Counted from the stretch's first letter, positions 34,548 through 44,424 are shown. The stretch: DNA of 64,000 nt from Ammoniphilus resinae (GCF_017873965.1 NZ_JAGGKT010000017.1:1-64000), one strand, 5' to 3'. Numbers and translations: made by a program. Notes: generated by a model not told the origin, from the sequence alone.

Positions 34548-37500
34548 ATGAGTGTAGAAACCATCCAACAGAAAAATCAGGAACTTGCTGACCGCTTGCA
34601 AAAACTGCAGCAAAAGCTGGCAGAACAAGCTGATCATGAAAATGCCTTGAAGTTACAGGAGTTACAAGACAAATGGTTGAATGGGGAATTTGTGCTGGCA
34701 TTTTGCGGACACTTTTCCGCGGGGAAATCAACCATGATCAATACTTTAATGGGGAGAGAAATCCTCCCGTCTAGTCCAATCCCGACGAGTGCTAATGTAG
34801 TCTTGATTAAAACGGGGGAATCAAAGGCTGTCGCTTATTTTCAGGATCAAGCTCCACGCACTTTTGACTATGTGGGGGATTTAGAGAGGTTAAAAGAATA
34901 TTGCACAGATGGGGATGCAGTAACAAGGGTAGAAATTAGTTGTCCCAATGATTTTCTTGTCAACAATGCCCGGCTGATGGACACCCCGGGAATTGATTCG
35001 ACGGACGCAGCGCACAAAGTTGCGACAGAATCAGCTATGCATCTTGCTGATGTCGTAGTCTATATGATGGATTACAACCATGTCCAGTCTGAAATTAATT
35101 TCCAATTTACAAAAACTTTGAAAGATAAAGGAAAAACCCTATTCTTGGTCGTAAATCAGATTGATAAACATTTTGAGATGGAATTGGACTTTTCTGCTTT
35201 TCAGCAAAGTGTAGAAGATGCATTCAAAAGCTGGGGGGTAGAAGCGGATGGGATTTTTTACACGACATTAAAGTATCCCAACCATCCGCATAACCAATTG
35301 GAAGCCTTACATGACCGGCTGTATACCCTCTTTTGCAATAAGGATCAACTTCTTCAAGACAGTGTCATTCGCTCCGCTGAGGATGTAATCGAGCTTCACG
35401 ATAAGTACATGAAAAGTAGAAACCAGTCCAATCGTGAACAACTGCTGCGGAAGGTTGGCGCTGTTGCAGAAGAGACAGCAGAAAACAACCATCAGAAATG
35501 GCAGCAGGAAGTCTATCGATTGCAAAAAGCACCAGAAATCATGCGCGAACAGGTGCTGAAAAAATTACAAGAAATCTTGGCTAATGCTAATCTCACACCT
35601 TTTCAAATTCGGGAATTAGCGCAAGCTTATATGGAGAGCTGCCAGCCCGGATTTAAAGTCGGGTTTCTTTTTACCGCTGCAGCAAAAACAAAACAGGCTC
35701 AGGAAGAACGCCTCAATGCCTTTCAAGAAGTTTTGCAGGAACAAGTGAAGGCCCACTTGCGGTGGCATATCCTCGATCTCTTTTCACAGGCAGAGAAAGA
35801 GTATTCCCTGAAGCTTGATGACGATTTCCGCAAGCAGTTGGAGGGGATGGAGGTTGAGATCACCTCTGAGCTCCTGTCCAGTGTCCTAAAAAAGGGTGCA
35901 CAAGTAACAGGGGAAGCTGTATTAAATTATACCCATGATCTCGCCGCAGAGGTTAAACAACGCTATCGTCGTTTGGCCACGGAATTTATCGATCAATTCG
36001 TTGTCATCTTGCAAACACAGATTCATGAAGAGCTTGAAAAAGCAAAAGCAGAGGAAGAAGCGGCCGCTAATTTATGGGCTTCCTGGGATAAGCTGAAAAA
36101 GCTCGAACAGGAGGAACAGACTTATATTTCCTCCCTTGAAGAGATGCTGGTTTCTATCGATCCTGCCCCGACGAAAGAGGAACAAACCGCTTTTTCATCA
36201 AGGAAATGGCCGGGAAAATCGATTGCACCTTTAGTGAAAAAGGGCGAGATGGCTACCCTTGCGCTGCAACAGGAAAAGAAGGCACTTACGCCTTTTAAAG
36301 TGGATTATAAAGCAAAGCTAGGATCTGCAGCAGGGAAACTAAAGCAAGCCGCGGATGTCATAGAAGACTTGCGGGGTCAAGCGTTGGCAGCTAAAAATAT
36401 GCGACAAAGGGCGGAACGTTTAGAGCAGAATCTCTTTACTGTCGCTCTGTTTGGGGCGTTTAGTGCGGGGAAATCCTCTTTTGCTAATGCCATGATGGGG
36501 GAGATGATTCTACCGGTATCGCCCAACCCAACAACGGCTACTATTAACAAAATTTTACCGCCAACGGAAAAATATCCCCACGGTTCGGTAAGGGTAAAAG
36601 TAAAGAGCAAAAACGATATGGAAAAAGATGTCCTACAATCCTTATCGATTTTTGGCTTCCAAGCCAAAACACTGGAAGAGGCTGTAGAAAAATCGGAGCA
36701 GATTCGCATTGATCAAATGCTTCCCTCGGCAAAGCCGCATTATTCATTTTTAAGAGCGGTGAAAAAAGGTCTCGCGGATATGTCTGCCCAATTCGGTGAA
36801 GAACTGCTGGTTGGTATGGATGTGTTCAAGGATTTGGTGGCGAAAGAGGAAAAGGCTTGTTTTGTAGAATGGATTGATCTATATTATTCCTGTCCATTAA
36901 CTGATCAAGGCGTATCTCTTGTAGACACACCTGGTGCGGATTCGATTAACGCCAGACATACCGGCGTTGCTTTTGACTATATCAAAAACGCAGACGCCAT
37001 TTTGTTCGTCACTTACTACAACCATGCGTTCTCCCATGCGGACCGCGAATTCCTGCAGCAGCTGGGAAGAGTAAAAGATACGATGGAAATGGATAAGATG
37101 TTCTTCATTGTGAATGCCGCTGACTTGGCTAAGTCCGGGGAAGAACTAGAAAATGTAGTACAGCACGTAAAGGAAAATTTAGTGGCCAACGGGATTCGTC
37201 AGCCGCGGCTTTATCCGGTTTCCAGTCAAACCGCCTTATTAGCTAGAATGCTTGCCAAGGAACCTCTGAGTGCTTCCGCTGAACAAATTTACCGAGAACG
37301 TACAGGTTCAGAAAATACATTGATGAAGCCGGAGGACGCCCTTGTTTATGCAGGATTCCAGGCTTTCGAAGAGGATTTCATCCAATTTACCTTTGAGGAA
37401 CTAACAGAGGTTGCGTACCAATCTGCCTTGGGTGAAATAAAACGTTCTGAAGCTGCTCTACAATCTTTTATCCAGGCGGCACAAGAAGGGGAAGAATCAA

Positions 37501-38249
37501 GAAGGAACAAACGAAACTTATTGCTGGATCAGAAACGGGAAGATCAGGAGCGGGTCTTGTTTGGGTCCGCTGCAGCCAACCATTCAAAATTGGAAAAAGA
37601 AGCGGAAGAACTGGTCTATTATGTAAAGCAGCGTCTTCAGTTTAAGCTTGGCGAATTATTTAGCTTGTCCTTTAATCCGGCTGTCTTGAATGAAGAAGCC
37701 ATTCAAGGGAATAAAAAGTTGGTGGAGCAATGCTTCGATGAATTTGTCCGTCACTTAGTCTTTACATTGGAACAGGAAATGAGGGCAACGTCACTTCGGA
37801 TGGAGAAATTCATCAATCATCTGCTTGAAGGTACATGGGATGATAAGAAAAAGGCGCTATCCGCGGAGATCTTGATCGATTATGTTTACCAAAAGTTGAA
37901 TGTTCCAGAACTGCCTGTAAAGTTGCCTTACGAAAAAACATCAACTAAGGGCGTGCTGGCTAAGTTTAAATCACCAAAACAGTTCTTTGAACAGGGTGGG
38001 CGTGAACAAATGCGCACTAGTCTAGAAGAGTGGATGCAACAGCCTGTTTCCAACTACTTGGGGGAGGTAACCGCAATCCTTCGGAATTTCTACGGCGAAG
38101 CCTACAATCGATTGGCTCTCGATTGCGAAAATCAACTGAAGGATCTAATGGAAGAATATTATGCAGGGATGTTATATGCCTTAGAAGAGGCTGTGGATAT
38201 TCCTTCCCTTGAAACCAAGAAGGATGCTTTGGAGCAGTTGTTGGCTTGA
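34548..38249 (+). CDS. dynA: Two-headed bacterial dynamin (DynA-type)
   Basis: The protein has 1233 residues with two dynamin-like GTPase heads in tandem. Head 1 has the P-loop GHFSAGKST at about residue 52 and DTPG near 145; head 2 has GAFSAGKSS at about 635 and DTPGADS near 792. Long coiled-coil stalk regions follow each head (about 255-530 and 960-1200). B. subtilis DynA is also a head-to-tail fusion of about 1190 residues. Such proteins bind and tether membranes in a nucleotide-independent way and help protect against membrane-damaging phage or antibiotics. The start follows TTAGGTGATAAA. Confidence 0.93.
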   Translation: MSVETIQQKNQELADRLQKLQQKLAEQADHENALKLQELQDKWLNGEFVLAFCGHFSAGKSTMINTLMGREILPSSPIPTSANVVLIKTGESKAVAYFQDQAPRTFDYVGDLERLKEYCTDGDAVTRVEISCPNDFLVNNARLMDTPGIDSTDAAHKVATESAMHLADVVVYMMDYNHVQSEINFQFTKTLKDKGKTLFLVVNQIDKHFEMELDFSAFQQSVEDAFKSWGVEADGIFYTTLKYPNHPHNQLEALHDRLYTLFCNKDQLLQDSVIRSAEDVIELHDKYMKSRNQSNREQLLRKVGAVAEETAENNHQKWQQEVYRLQKAPEIMREQVLKKLQEILANANLTPFQIRELAQAYMESCQPGFKVGFLFTAAAKTKQAQEERLNAFQEVLQEQVKAHLRWHILDLFSQAEKEYSLKLDDDFRKQLEGMEVEITSELLSSVLKKGAQVTGEAVLNYTHDLAAEVKQRYRRLATEFIDQFVVILQTQIHEELEKAKAEEEAAANLWASWDKLKKLEQEEQTYISSLEEMLVSIDPAPTKEEQTAFSSRKWPGKSIAPLVKKGEMATLALQQEKKALTPFKVDYKAKLGSAAGKLKQAADVIEDLRGQALAAKNMRQRAERLEQNLFTVALFGAFSAGKSSFANAMMGEMILPVSPNPTTATINKILPPTEKYPHGSVRVKVKSKNDMEKDVLQSLSIFGFQAKTLEEAVEKSEQIRIDQMLPSAKPHYSFLRAVKKGLADMSAQFGEELLVGMDVFKDLVAKEEKACFVEWIDLYYSCPLTDQGVSLVDTPGADSINARHTGVAFDYIKNADAILFVTYYNHAFSHADREFLQQLGRVKDTMEMDKMFFIVNAADLAKSGEELENVVQHVKENLVANGIRQPRLYPVSSQTALLARMLAKEPLSASAEQIYRERTGSENTLMKPEDALVYAGFQAFEEDFIQFTFEELTEVAYQSALGEIKRSEAALQSFIQAAQEGEESRRNKRNLLLDQKREDQERVLFGSAAANHSKLEKEAEELVYYVKQRLQFKLGELFSLSFNPAVLNEEAIQGNKKLVEQCFDEFVRHLVFTLEQEMRATSLRMEKFINHLLEGTWDDKKKALSAEILIDYVYQKLNVPELPVKLPYEKTSTKGVLAKFKSPKQFFEQGGREQMRTSLEEWMQQPVSNYLGEVTAILRNFYGEAYNRLALDCENQLKDLMEEYYAGMLYALEEAVDIPSLETKKDALEQLLA

Positions 38250-38322
38250 TTATTGCGTGGGGATTAAGGTAAAATAGATACGTTATGGATAGACTGGCTG
38301 CAGTTGATTTGGGGGGATTATT

Positions 38323-38751
38323 TTGGCAACGCCAAGCATGGAGGACTATCTCGAACAAATATATAAACTCATCGAAGAAAAAGGCTATGCTAGGGTTTCT
38401 GACATTGCTGAAGCTTTGTCTGTTCATCCTTCCTCTGTTACAAAAATGGTTCAAAAACTCGATAAAAGCAAATATCTTATTTATGAAAAATACCGTGGTT
38501 TGGTGCTTACTGCCAAAGGAAAGAAGATCGGTAAACGGCTTGTTGACCGACATACTCTGCTGGAAGAATTTCTAGGAATTATTGGTGTTTCCGAAGACCA
38601 AATTTATGAAGATGTTGAGGGGATTGAACATCACCTAAGTTGGGATGCTATTACCTGTATTGAATATCTTGTACAGTATTTTAATGAAGATATGACCAGA
38701 AAAGAGGATTTGCACCGGTTGAAAGAAATGGATGAATTAACGGAGAAATAA
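38323..38751 (+). CDS. mntR: Manganese-responsive regulator MntR (DtxR family)
   Basis: The protein has 142 residues from a TTG start; the sequence matches B. subtilis MntR almost without gaps. Metal ligands are retained: Asp8, Glu11, His77, Glu99, Glu102 and His103. The helix-turn-helix includes [24 protein letters not shown]. In Bacillus it represses mntH and mntABCD when Mn2+ is abundant. The gene stands alone, and no Mn transporter gene is in the window. Confidence 0.95.
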   Translation: MATPSMEDYLEQIYKLIEEKGYARVSDIAEALSVHPSSVTKMVQKLDKSKYLIYEKYRGLVLTAKGKKIGKRLVDRHTLLEEFLGIIGVSEDQIYEDVEGIEHHLSWDAITCIEYLVQYFNEDMTRKEDLHRLKEMDELTEK

Positions 38752-38807
38752 AGGAGTCATCAATAAAGGGTAGACCCCTGGCCAATTTTATAGGATAGCA
38801 CCAAAAT

Positions 38808-38854
38808 AAGGGATAACTCCCAGCTCGGACTAAAAAGCTGGAGGTTATCCCTTT
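38808..38854. terminator. Strong bidirectional terminator
   Basis: AAGGGATAACTCCCAGCT (38808-38825) pairs with AGCTGGAGGTTATCCCTT (38836-38853) with one mismatch; it separates mntR from the convergent SA1362 gene. Confidence 0.85.
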
Positions 38855-38894
38855 GTAGTTCAACAAAATTTAACGGGGGTCTCCCCCCTTTTTC

Positions 38895-39251
38895 TTACAT
38901 ATGGGATCTTTTCTCTTTGTCCTTATCCTTTGACCCTTTTTTATTGCCACCGGAAATCACTTTAAAAGGAATATCACGTGAAGACCTTTTTAGCTTGGTT
39001 AACTTATGAAGCTCTGACCTGCTCATTTTGCCTTTTTTCTTTTGATTGCGCAACGCTCGTTGATAGCCGTTGTCTTTCTTTTCAGACCTGCCGTTCATAA
39101 AGCGGTTTAGCATATAGACAACAGCAATCGCAAACAAGATACTTAAAATAACCATGGTTGGATTGGATTGCAACATGACGACTAAACCGACCGCAGCCAA
39201 TGAAAATAAGACAACCAAAAACAGCTTATTGTTAGTGGTCATAGGCTTCAC
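38895..39251 (-). CDS. SA1362-family (YqhP-like) small membrane protein
   Basis: The protein has 118 residues. Two membrane helices at about 9-50 are followed by a very basic Lys/Arg-rich cytoplasmic tail containing KKKGKMSRSELHKLTKLKRSSRDIPFKVI. In B. subtilis the homologue yqhP neighbours yqhQ, as here. The function is unknown; conservation with yqhQ suggests a joint envelope role. Confidence 0.8.
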   Translation of the reverse strand: MKPMTTNNKLFLVVLFSLAAVGLVVMLQSNPTMVILSILFAIAVVYMLNRFMNGRSEKKDNGYQRALRNQKKKGKMSRSELHKLTKLKRSSRDIPFKVISGGNKKGSKDKDKEKRSHM

Positions 39252-39300
39252 CTCATCCTCACATTATGGGGATCCCGTTACCGCTGGCAGGAATTATTCT

Positions 39301-40251
39301 TTATCCTGTGAAGGCAATGGGGCTTGTTTCATAAGTCCGGTCTAATTCCTGCATCTTTTTAAAAGACGCAATGGCCACCTCAACTTGCTTATCTTCGGGT
39401 TCTTTAGTGGTTAGTTTTTGCAATAATAAACCAGGATACCCAAGTAAGCGAAGAACTGGAATATCACGAAGCTTATTGGTAAATTGAAGCACTTCGTAAG
39501 ATGCACCTATCACTAAAGGAAGCAGCAAAATTCGTTGATAGATCCGTTCCCATAGACTATCGTAATGGAAGAAGGAATAGATGATTACACCAATTAGTAC
39601 AGTAAAGATGATAAAGCTACTCCCGCAACGATAATGCAAAGTGGAGAATTTTTGAACATTTTCTACGGTCAATTCCACTTCTGCTTCATAAGCGTTAATC
39701 ACCTTGTGTTCTGCCCCGTGGTATTGAAACAGACGCTTCATTAAAGGAGTTTGGGAAATAGCATAAAGGTAGACGAGAAGTAAAATAATTTTGATTCCAC
39801 CCTCAATTAGATTCTGTAATATATTGTTGGTGACCCATTTCATAAAGAACAGGTCAGCTAGGATGGCCGGTACAACGGTAAAAATTAATTTTCCAAATAC
39901 CAAGGATAAAATTCCGATCACGGCCACTCCAAGAATCATGGACAAGGAGCTTGATTTGTTTTCTTCCTGCTCGGATGATTGTTCCTCGCCAGGTTCTACA
40001 CCATATCTTTCACTAGAAAAATTCAAATGCTTGGATCCATTGGCACTTGCCTCAACCAAGCCAACGATGCCGCGAAGCAAAGGCACTTTTTTCAATTTGT
40101 TAGCGAATGGATTCTGCTTCTTTTCTTCATGAAAATATTCGATTGTGTCGTCTTTTCTGCGGACAGCGGTAACTGTCACCTTTCTTCCGCCAAACATGAC
40201 ACCCTCAATAACTGCCTGCCCTCCGTACTGCATCGGTTTCTGTTGTGACAA
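39301..40251 (-). CDS. yqhQ: YqhQ-like DUF1385 membrane protein
   Basis: The protein has 316 residues. The cytoplasmic N-terminus with YGGQAVIEGVMFGGRKV is diagnostic for DUF1385; four or more membrane helices and a YHGAEHKVINAYEAEVELTVENVQ segment (about residues 180-203) follow. B. subtilis YqhQ is a membrane protein of unknown biochemical role. The gene lies immediately upstream of yqhP-like on the same strand, 49 bp apart. It is divergent from the cytochrome gene. Confidence 0.9.
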   Translation of the reverse strand: MSQQKPMQYGGQAVIEGVMFGGRKVTVTAVRRKDDTIEYFHEEKKQNPFANKLKKVPLLRGIVGLVEASANGSKHLNFSSERYGVEPGEEQSSEQEENKSSSLSMILGVAVIGILSLVFGKLIFTVVPAILADLFFMKWVTNNILQNLIEGGIKIILLLVYLYAISQTPLMKRLFQYHGAEHKVINAYEAEVELTVENVQKFSTLHYRCGSSFIIFTVLIGVIIYSFFHYDSLWERIYQRILLLPLVIGASYEVLQFTNKLRDIPVLRLLGYPGLLLQKLTTKEPEDKQVEVAIASFKKMQELDRTYETSPIAFTG

Positions 40252-40437
40252 TTTGTAACACCATCCTTTGCTTATATTTTACAACATATAGAGCTGTTTT
40301 TTCCAGTGGATAATCAGCAGTGGATTGTGAATATTTACTACTTGACAATTTTGTGAACAATTTTAGAACTTTTTAGGATGGGTATTTTCATATCGGGTAA
40401 TGATAAGTATGATGAAGCCTAGGGGAGGTGATTTGAC

Positions 40438-40797
40438 ATGAAGAAATTTTCACTTGCAATTGTTTCTTTAGCTTTAGTTGGGGCATTGGCAGCTTGTGGT
40501 GGCGGTGGGGAACAGGCACAACCAGCACCTGCACCAGCAGAAAACAATGCTGGAGAAAGTGCTTCCGCTGGGGGGGATACAGCCGCAGCTGAAGGTTTAT
40601 ACAAGAATTCTTGCGCAGGATGCCACGCAGCAGATTTGTCCGGAGCAGTTGGACCAAATCTACAGCAGGTTGGAGCAAGATTATCCGAGCAAGATATTTT
40701 AGGGGTTATTGAAAATGGAAGAGGCGGAATGCCACCAGGTGTTTTAAAGGGTGATGACGCTAAAACTGTTGCAGCTTGGCTTGCAACCCATAAATAA
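40438..40797 (+). CDS. Lipoprotein cytochrome c (c-551 type)
   Basis: The protein has 119 residues. The signal peptide ends in a lipobox with Cys at about 20 (ALAACGG), followed by a Pro/Ala/Gly-rich linker (about 25-55), then a single haem c motif CAGCH at about 59-63 and a distal Met in GGMPPGVLKG. This matches CccB/cytochrome c-551 membrane-anchored cytochromes of Bacillus, which carry electrons outside the membrane to a cytochrome oxidase. The site GGGGAGGTG precedes the ATG, and a terminator follows. Confidence 0.9.
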   Translation: MKKFSLAIVSLALVGALAACGGGGEQAQPAPAPAENNAGESASAGGDTAAAEGLYKNSCAGCHAADLSGAVGPNLQQVGARLSEQDILGVIENGRGGMPPGVLKGDDAKTVAAWLATHK

Positions 40798-40803
40798 GGA
40801 AAG

Positions 40804-40835
40804 AAAAATCGGGATGGTGACATTCCGATTTTTTT
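40804..40835 (+). terminator. Terminator of the cytochrome c gene
   Basis: AAAAATCGGGATG and CATTCCGATTTTT arms with a GTGA loop, T-tract after. Confidence 0.88.
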
Positions 40836-40961
40836 GTTGTGCCATTTAATTCTTCATTTAGGTAATACTAAGGAATAATCTTTGTAATGAAATCATCCCT
40901 TTTTTCTGTAGATATGCTAAAATTGGCATGAAATTCTAAATTTATGGTACTGTCATTTATA

Positions 40962-41100
40962 TCCGGCATTAACGGGCAGTAGACCCCCTTTCAAATTTTT
41001 TTGAAACAAAGAATGAAATGGGGGATAACTGCCCGTAAAAGCCCGATAAGTGCAACTAACCATCAGGGGGGATTAAGGCTCTAAGGCTCCCCTTCTAATG
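40962..41100 (+). ncRNA. Structured intergenic element upstream of aroQ
   Basis: ACGGGCAGT (40972-40980) pairs perfectly with ACTGCCCGT (41028-41036). Nested inside, CCCCCTTTCA (40984-40993) pairs with TGAAATGGGGG (41014-41024). A second element carries AGGGG/CCCCT arms (41065-41093). The linker AAGTGCAACTAACCATC is unpaired. There is no T-run, so it is not a simple terminator. I have a feeling of seeing similar sequence in other Bacillus genomes, which would fit either a repeated palindromic element or a small RNA, but the identity is not established. It fills most of the 335-bp gap 40798-41132. Confidence 0.5.
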
Positions 41101-41132
41101 GAAGTTTACTTTATAGGAGGTACAGATATACT

Positions 41133-41582
41133 ATGCCAATTATTCTTGTCATTAACGGACCCAATTTAAATCTACTGGGCAAAAGAGAACCGCATATATA
41201 CGGTTCTGAAACTTTAGCCGATGTCGAGGAAAAGGTAAGTCGGGTAGCTTCAGAAATGGGGGACTGTGAACTGATTTTTTTCCAATCGAATCATGAAGGG
41301 CAAATCGTAGATAAAATTCATGAGGCTTTTGGAGCCTATGATGGGATCATTATCAATCCAGGGGCATTTACTCATTATAGTTATGCTATTCGCGACGCAA
41401 TTTCAGGAGTAAGCGTACCGACGATTGAAGTCCATTTATCGAATATCCACACTAGGGAAGAATTCCGCCATCATTCCGTCATTGCACCTGTTGCTGTTGG
41501 ACAGGTGGTTGGTTTCGGGACAATGGGGTATGAATTGGCCCTGCGGGGATTACTTACGATGATAAAGGGGGTTAAGGGGTGA
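41133..41582 (+). CDS. aroQ: Type II 3-dehydroquinate dehydratase
   Basis: This is a 149-residue AroQ. Motifs are the [17 protein letters not shown] active-site lid (about residues 7-23), the catalytic Tyr in it, [17 protein letters not shown], and [17 protein letters not shown] with the catalytic His (about 99-115). It dehydrates 3-dehydroquinate to 3-dehydroshikimate in aromatic amino acid synthesis. It is first in the conserved order aroQ-pepP-efp, with a 4-nt overlap to pepP. Confidence 0.95.
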   Translation: MPIILVINGPNLNLLGKREPHIYGSETLADVEEKVSRVASEMGDCELIFFQSNHEGQIVDKIHEAFGAYDGIIINPGAFTHYSYAIRDAISGVSVPTIEVHLSNIHTREEFRHHSVIAPVAVGQVVGFGTMGYELALRGLLTMIKGVKG

Positions 41583-42640
41583 AAGGACGATTACAGACAG
41601 TACGCGGACGGCTTCAAGAAAAAGGGCTTGATGCTTTGCTAATCACGAGTCCTTTTAATCGCAAATATTTAAGCGGTTTTACAGGGACCTCCGGTTATCT
41701 TTTGATCACCATGGATAGGGCTGTCTTAATCACCGATTTCCGCTATATCGACCAGGCAACTGAACAGGCGTCTGAATATGAGATTGTGAAGCATAAAGCA
41801 GCGATCCTCGATGAAGTAGGCGTCCAGATCAATCGGCTGAACATCCATAAAATTGGCTTCGAAAAACAGTTTGTTTCCTATTCTCTTTATGAGGGACTCA
41901 AGAAGCTATCCAGTGAATGGGTCGGGGTGGGCGGACTCGTCGAAGAAATTCGCATGATAAAATCTGAGGATGAAATCCAGATTATTAAGGAAGCCTGTGA
42001 AATTGCCGACAAAGCATTCCAACATATTACCGGATTTATCCGCCCTGGTGTAACGGAACGTGAGGTCGCGCTGGAGTTGGAATTTTTTATGCGTAAGCTG
42101 GGAGCGGATTCGGTTTCTTTTGATACGATCGTTGCTTCAGGGGAGCGGTCTGCATTACCACATGGGGTCGCAAGCCCAAAAGTGATCCAATCAGGTGACC
42201 TGGTTACCCTGGATTATGGTGCTTACTATAAAGGATATGTTTCTGATATCACGAGGACCGTTGCTGTTGGGGAGCCATCCGAAAAGCTTAAGGAAATTTA
42301 CGATATTGTGCTACAAGCCCAATTAGCAGGAGTATCCAAGATTAAAGCAGGTTTAACGGGGCGGGAGGCAGACGAGATCACTCGATCGATCATTCGGGAT
42401 GCTGGTTATGGAGAATATTTTGGACATAGTACTGGACACGGAATAGGACTTGAAGTCCATGAGGGTCCTGGGTTATCATCTAAAAGTGATATTTTCCTTC
42501 AGCCAGGTATGGTGGTCACGGTCGAACCCGGGATTTACATCAGTAACCTAGGCGGCGTACGGATTGAAGATGATGTTGTGATTACAGAAAGTGGTTGTGA
42601 AATCATCACCCACTCGCCAAAGGAACTACTTATTTTATAA
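41579..42640 (+). CDS. pepP: Xaa-Pro aminopeptidase (M24B)
   Basis: The protein has 353 residues from a GTG start overlapping aroQ. The N-terminal creatinase-like domain (about 1-125) is followed by the pita-bread catalytic domain. Metal ligands are seen as Asp in [17 protein letters not shown] (two Asp), His in [16 protein letters not shown], Glu in [10 protein letters not shown] and Glu in VRIEDDVVI. It removes N-terminal residues before proline. It matches YqhT of B. subtilis, located before efp there too. Confidence 0.93.
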   Translation: MKGRLQTVRGRLQEKGLDALLITSPFNRKYLSGFTGTSGYLLITMDRAVLITDFRYIDQATEQASEYEIVKHKAAILDEVGVQINRLNIHKIGFEKQFVSYSLYEGLKKLSSEWVGVGGLVEEIRMIKSEDEIQIIKEACEIADKAFQHITGFIRPGVTEREVALELEFFMRKLGADSVSFDTIVASGERSALPHGVASPKVIQSGDLVTLDYGAYYKGYVSDITRTVAVGEPSEKLKEIYDIVLQAQLAGVSKIKAGLTGREADEITRSIIRDAGYGEYFGHSTGHGIGLEVHEGPGLSSKSDIFLQPGMVVTVEPGIYISNLGGVRIEDDVVITESGCEIITHSPKELLIL

Positions 42641-42642
42641 GA

Positions 42643-42719
42643 TGCCCTAAAGGACAACTAAATTGTTTGCGAAAGAAAGTCAAAACGACGTAGAGCGCAA
42701 ACGACAGATGAAGGAGAGA
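42643..42719 (+). repeat. Interspersed hairpin element F, single copy before efp
   Basis: It starts with GCCCTAAAGGACAACTAAATT, has GTTTGCGAAAG, an AACGACGTAGAG core and GCGCAAACGACAGATGAAGGAG. The GTTTGCG and CGCAAAC arms are complementary. The ending GAAGGAG is the ribosome-binding site of efp at 42726. Confidence 0.65.
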
Positions 42720-42725
42720 AAGCTA

Positions 42726-43283
42726 ATGATTTCAGTAAATGATTTTCGGACAGGTTTAACGGTTGAAGTAGACGGTGATCTTCTACAGGTTATCGAGTTT
42801 CAGCATGTAAAACCTGGAAAAGGGGCCGCTTTTGTTCGTGCAAAACTGAGAAACTTAAGAAATGGCGGGATTAAAGAAACAACTTTCCGCGGCGGGGAAA
42901 AAGTTAGTCGTGCCCGTATTGAAACTGCGGAAATGCAATACCTCTATGCAAGTGGTGACGAGCACGTTTTCATGAATACAGAAACCTACGACCAAGTAGG
43001 CATTCCTGCTTCTCGTTTGGAAAGAGAGCTCAAATTCCTTTTGGAAAACATGATGGTATCTATTATGCAATATGAAGGTGAAATCATTGGGATCCAATTG
43101 CCTAACAGCGTTGAGCTGACAGTAAAAGAGACCGAGCCAGGAATTAAAGGGGACACTGCTTCAGGTGGTAGCAAACCCGCCACTTTGGAAACAGGGTTGG
43201 TTGTTCATGTACCTTTCTTTATTAATGAAGGCGATAAGCTGGTTATTGATACAAGAACAGGGGATTATATTTCAAGAGCTTAA
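42726..43283 (+). CDS. efp: Translation elongation factor P
   Basis: This is a 185-residue EF-P with the three usual domains. The conserved modification loop [10 protein letters not shown] places Lys32 at the tip, the residue modified with 5-aminopentanol in B. subtilis. The signature [29 protein letters not shown] is present at about residues 121-149. It relieves ribosome stalling at polyproline. The start at 42726 is chosen by GAAGGAGAG; an in-frame upstream ATG at 42663 falls inside the hairpin element and is not credible. Confidence 0.96.
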   Translation: MISVNDFRTGLTVEVDGDLLQVIEFQHVKPGKGAAFVRAKLRNLRNGGIKETTFRGGEKVSRARIETAEMQYLYASGDEHVFMNTETYDQVGIPASRLERELKFLLENMMVSIMQYEGEIIGIQLPNSVELTVKETEPGIKGDTASGGSKPATLETGLVVHVPFFINEGDKLVIDTRTGDYISRA

Positions 43284-43289
43284 GGTGGG

Positions 43290-43324
43290 AAGGCTGACTC
43301 TAGAGATGGGGTTGGCCTTTTTTT
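43290..43324 (+). terminator. Terminator of the aroQ-pepP-efp operon
   Basis: AAGGCTGACTC and GGGTTGGCCTT arms with G·U pairs, then TTTTTTT. Confidence 0.8.
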
Positions 43325-43408
43325 GACCAATCTGAGATCGGATATTCACCACAAAAAAGAGCACTATGAGATAAAGCAAAAGCTCATCCCATTGGTGCCC
43401 TCCTCATT

Positions 43409-44023
43409 TTACCCACGCTCATCCATAATATAATGGTCAAAGTCCTCTGTGACATCCACATCGTCATTTACTAAGATGACTTCGTGGCATTCCGGGCAAA
43501 GGACCTCTGCGACCATATCATCTTCAAAGATATCCTGGTCTACTGCCACAAGTTCTTGACATGTTGGACATTCGATTTCGAAATAACCTGTATCATCATC
43601 GTCATACATCGAAACGTCATCCAAGTCGCTGTAAGTATCGTCTACGTAGATGATATCGCTGTCATCGTCATCATCAAAATAAATGAGGTCATCCGCATCA
43701 TAAATTTCCTCATCGTCCATATCATCTATATCTTCATATAGTTCCTCATCGTCTTCATCTAAAAAGAGGAAATCCTCAACATCATCCAAATCTTCATCTA
43801 TTGCTACAACGTATTCTTCCACATCGGCAAGATCCTCGTCCAGAGCGTCCAAATATTCCTCTTGCTCGTCCATTCGTTGATGGAGGGTATGGATGGTGTT
43901 CACCATTTGTTCCATGCATCCGATCATTTCATGTAAAACGCGGCCTTCTTTTGTATTGCTGGAGATATTAAGTCCACTTATAAGACCCTGCATGTAGGCA
44001 ATTTGTCTTTCTAACTTATCCAT
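43409..44023 (-). CDS. CD1247 N-terminal domain protein, very acidic
   Basis: The protein has 204 residues. The N-terminal helical domain (about 1-55, LERQIAYMQGLISGLNI) is the part known as the CD1247 N-terminal domain. A long Asp/Glu-rich region (about 60-145) follows, and a C-terminal Cys-x-x-Cys pair (CPTC near 152 and CPEC near 176) forms a likely zinc ribbon. Homologues lie beside spoIIIA in Bacillales and Clostridia and are sometimes mislabelled AraC regulators. The function is unknown. GGGAGGTC is placed just before the ATG. Confidence 0.85.
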   Translation of the reverse strand: MDKLERQIAYMQGLISGLNISSNTKEGRVLHEMIGCMEQMVNTIHTLHQRMDEQEEYLDALDEDLADVEEYVVAIDEDLDDVEDFLFLDEDDEELYEDIDDMDDEEIYDADDLIYFDDDDDSDIIYVDDTYSDLDDVSMYDDDDTGYFEIECPTCQELVAVDQDIFEDDMVAEVLCPECHEVILVNDDVDVTEDFDHYIMDERG

Positions 44024-44148
44024 TCCGGCGACCTCCCTTAACCATTTTTGCCACCCTTGTGGTCTTTTCTAGTATGCGTTAGCGCGTACTGTTTTACACC
44101 GACAAACTGGAAGGAACAAATAGAAAAGGGGTCAACCCATCTGAACAC

Positions 44149-44424
44149 TTACTTACTTTTAATACCGATCAAAATAAAAGCGACGCCGAGCAGGATCCAA
44201 AGGATTTTCCCAAATGATATTTTGTCAGCAATCCCGATTAATCCAATTGTCGTTGTGGCAATCAACACAAGGGGTCCTACCAGGGCTAAGGAACTGTTAA
44301 TGATTAATGCTTTATCAATTTGATTGAACTTTAACATGAGTATGGCTGCTGTAATTTCTATACTTCCCGAAAGTATCCGCAAGATCGCCATCCCGAGTAC
44401 GGCTTTTTCAAATAAGTGGAACAT
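44149..44424 (-). CDS. yqhV: YqhV-like DUF2619 membrane protein
   Basis: This 91-residue membrane protein has three predicted helices. The AVLGMAILRILSGSIEITAAILMLKF region (about residues 8-33) is typical of YqhV. In B. subtilis yqhV sits next to spoIIIAA and belongs to the sporulation neighbourhood; its role is unknown. The start follows TTGGAGGGA. Confidence 0.87.
   Translation of the reverse strand: MFHLFEKAVLGMAILRILSGSIEITAAILMLKFNQIDKALIINSSLALVGPLVLIATTTIGLIGIADKISFGKILWILLGVAFILIGIKSK

Noticed and set aside
40962-41100. Assignment as the forespore small RNA CsfG
   Set aside because: The resemblance is only from memory, no terminator is present and no clear sigma-F/G promoter was found; left as an unidentified element.
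43484-43741. Plus-strand frame opposite the acidic CD1247-type gene
   Set aside because: It arises from the Asp/Glu codon repeats read in reverse and encodes only Ile/Val-rich low-complexity sequence.
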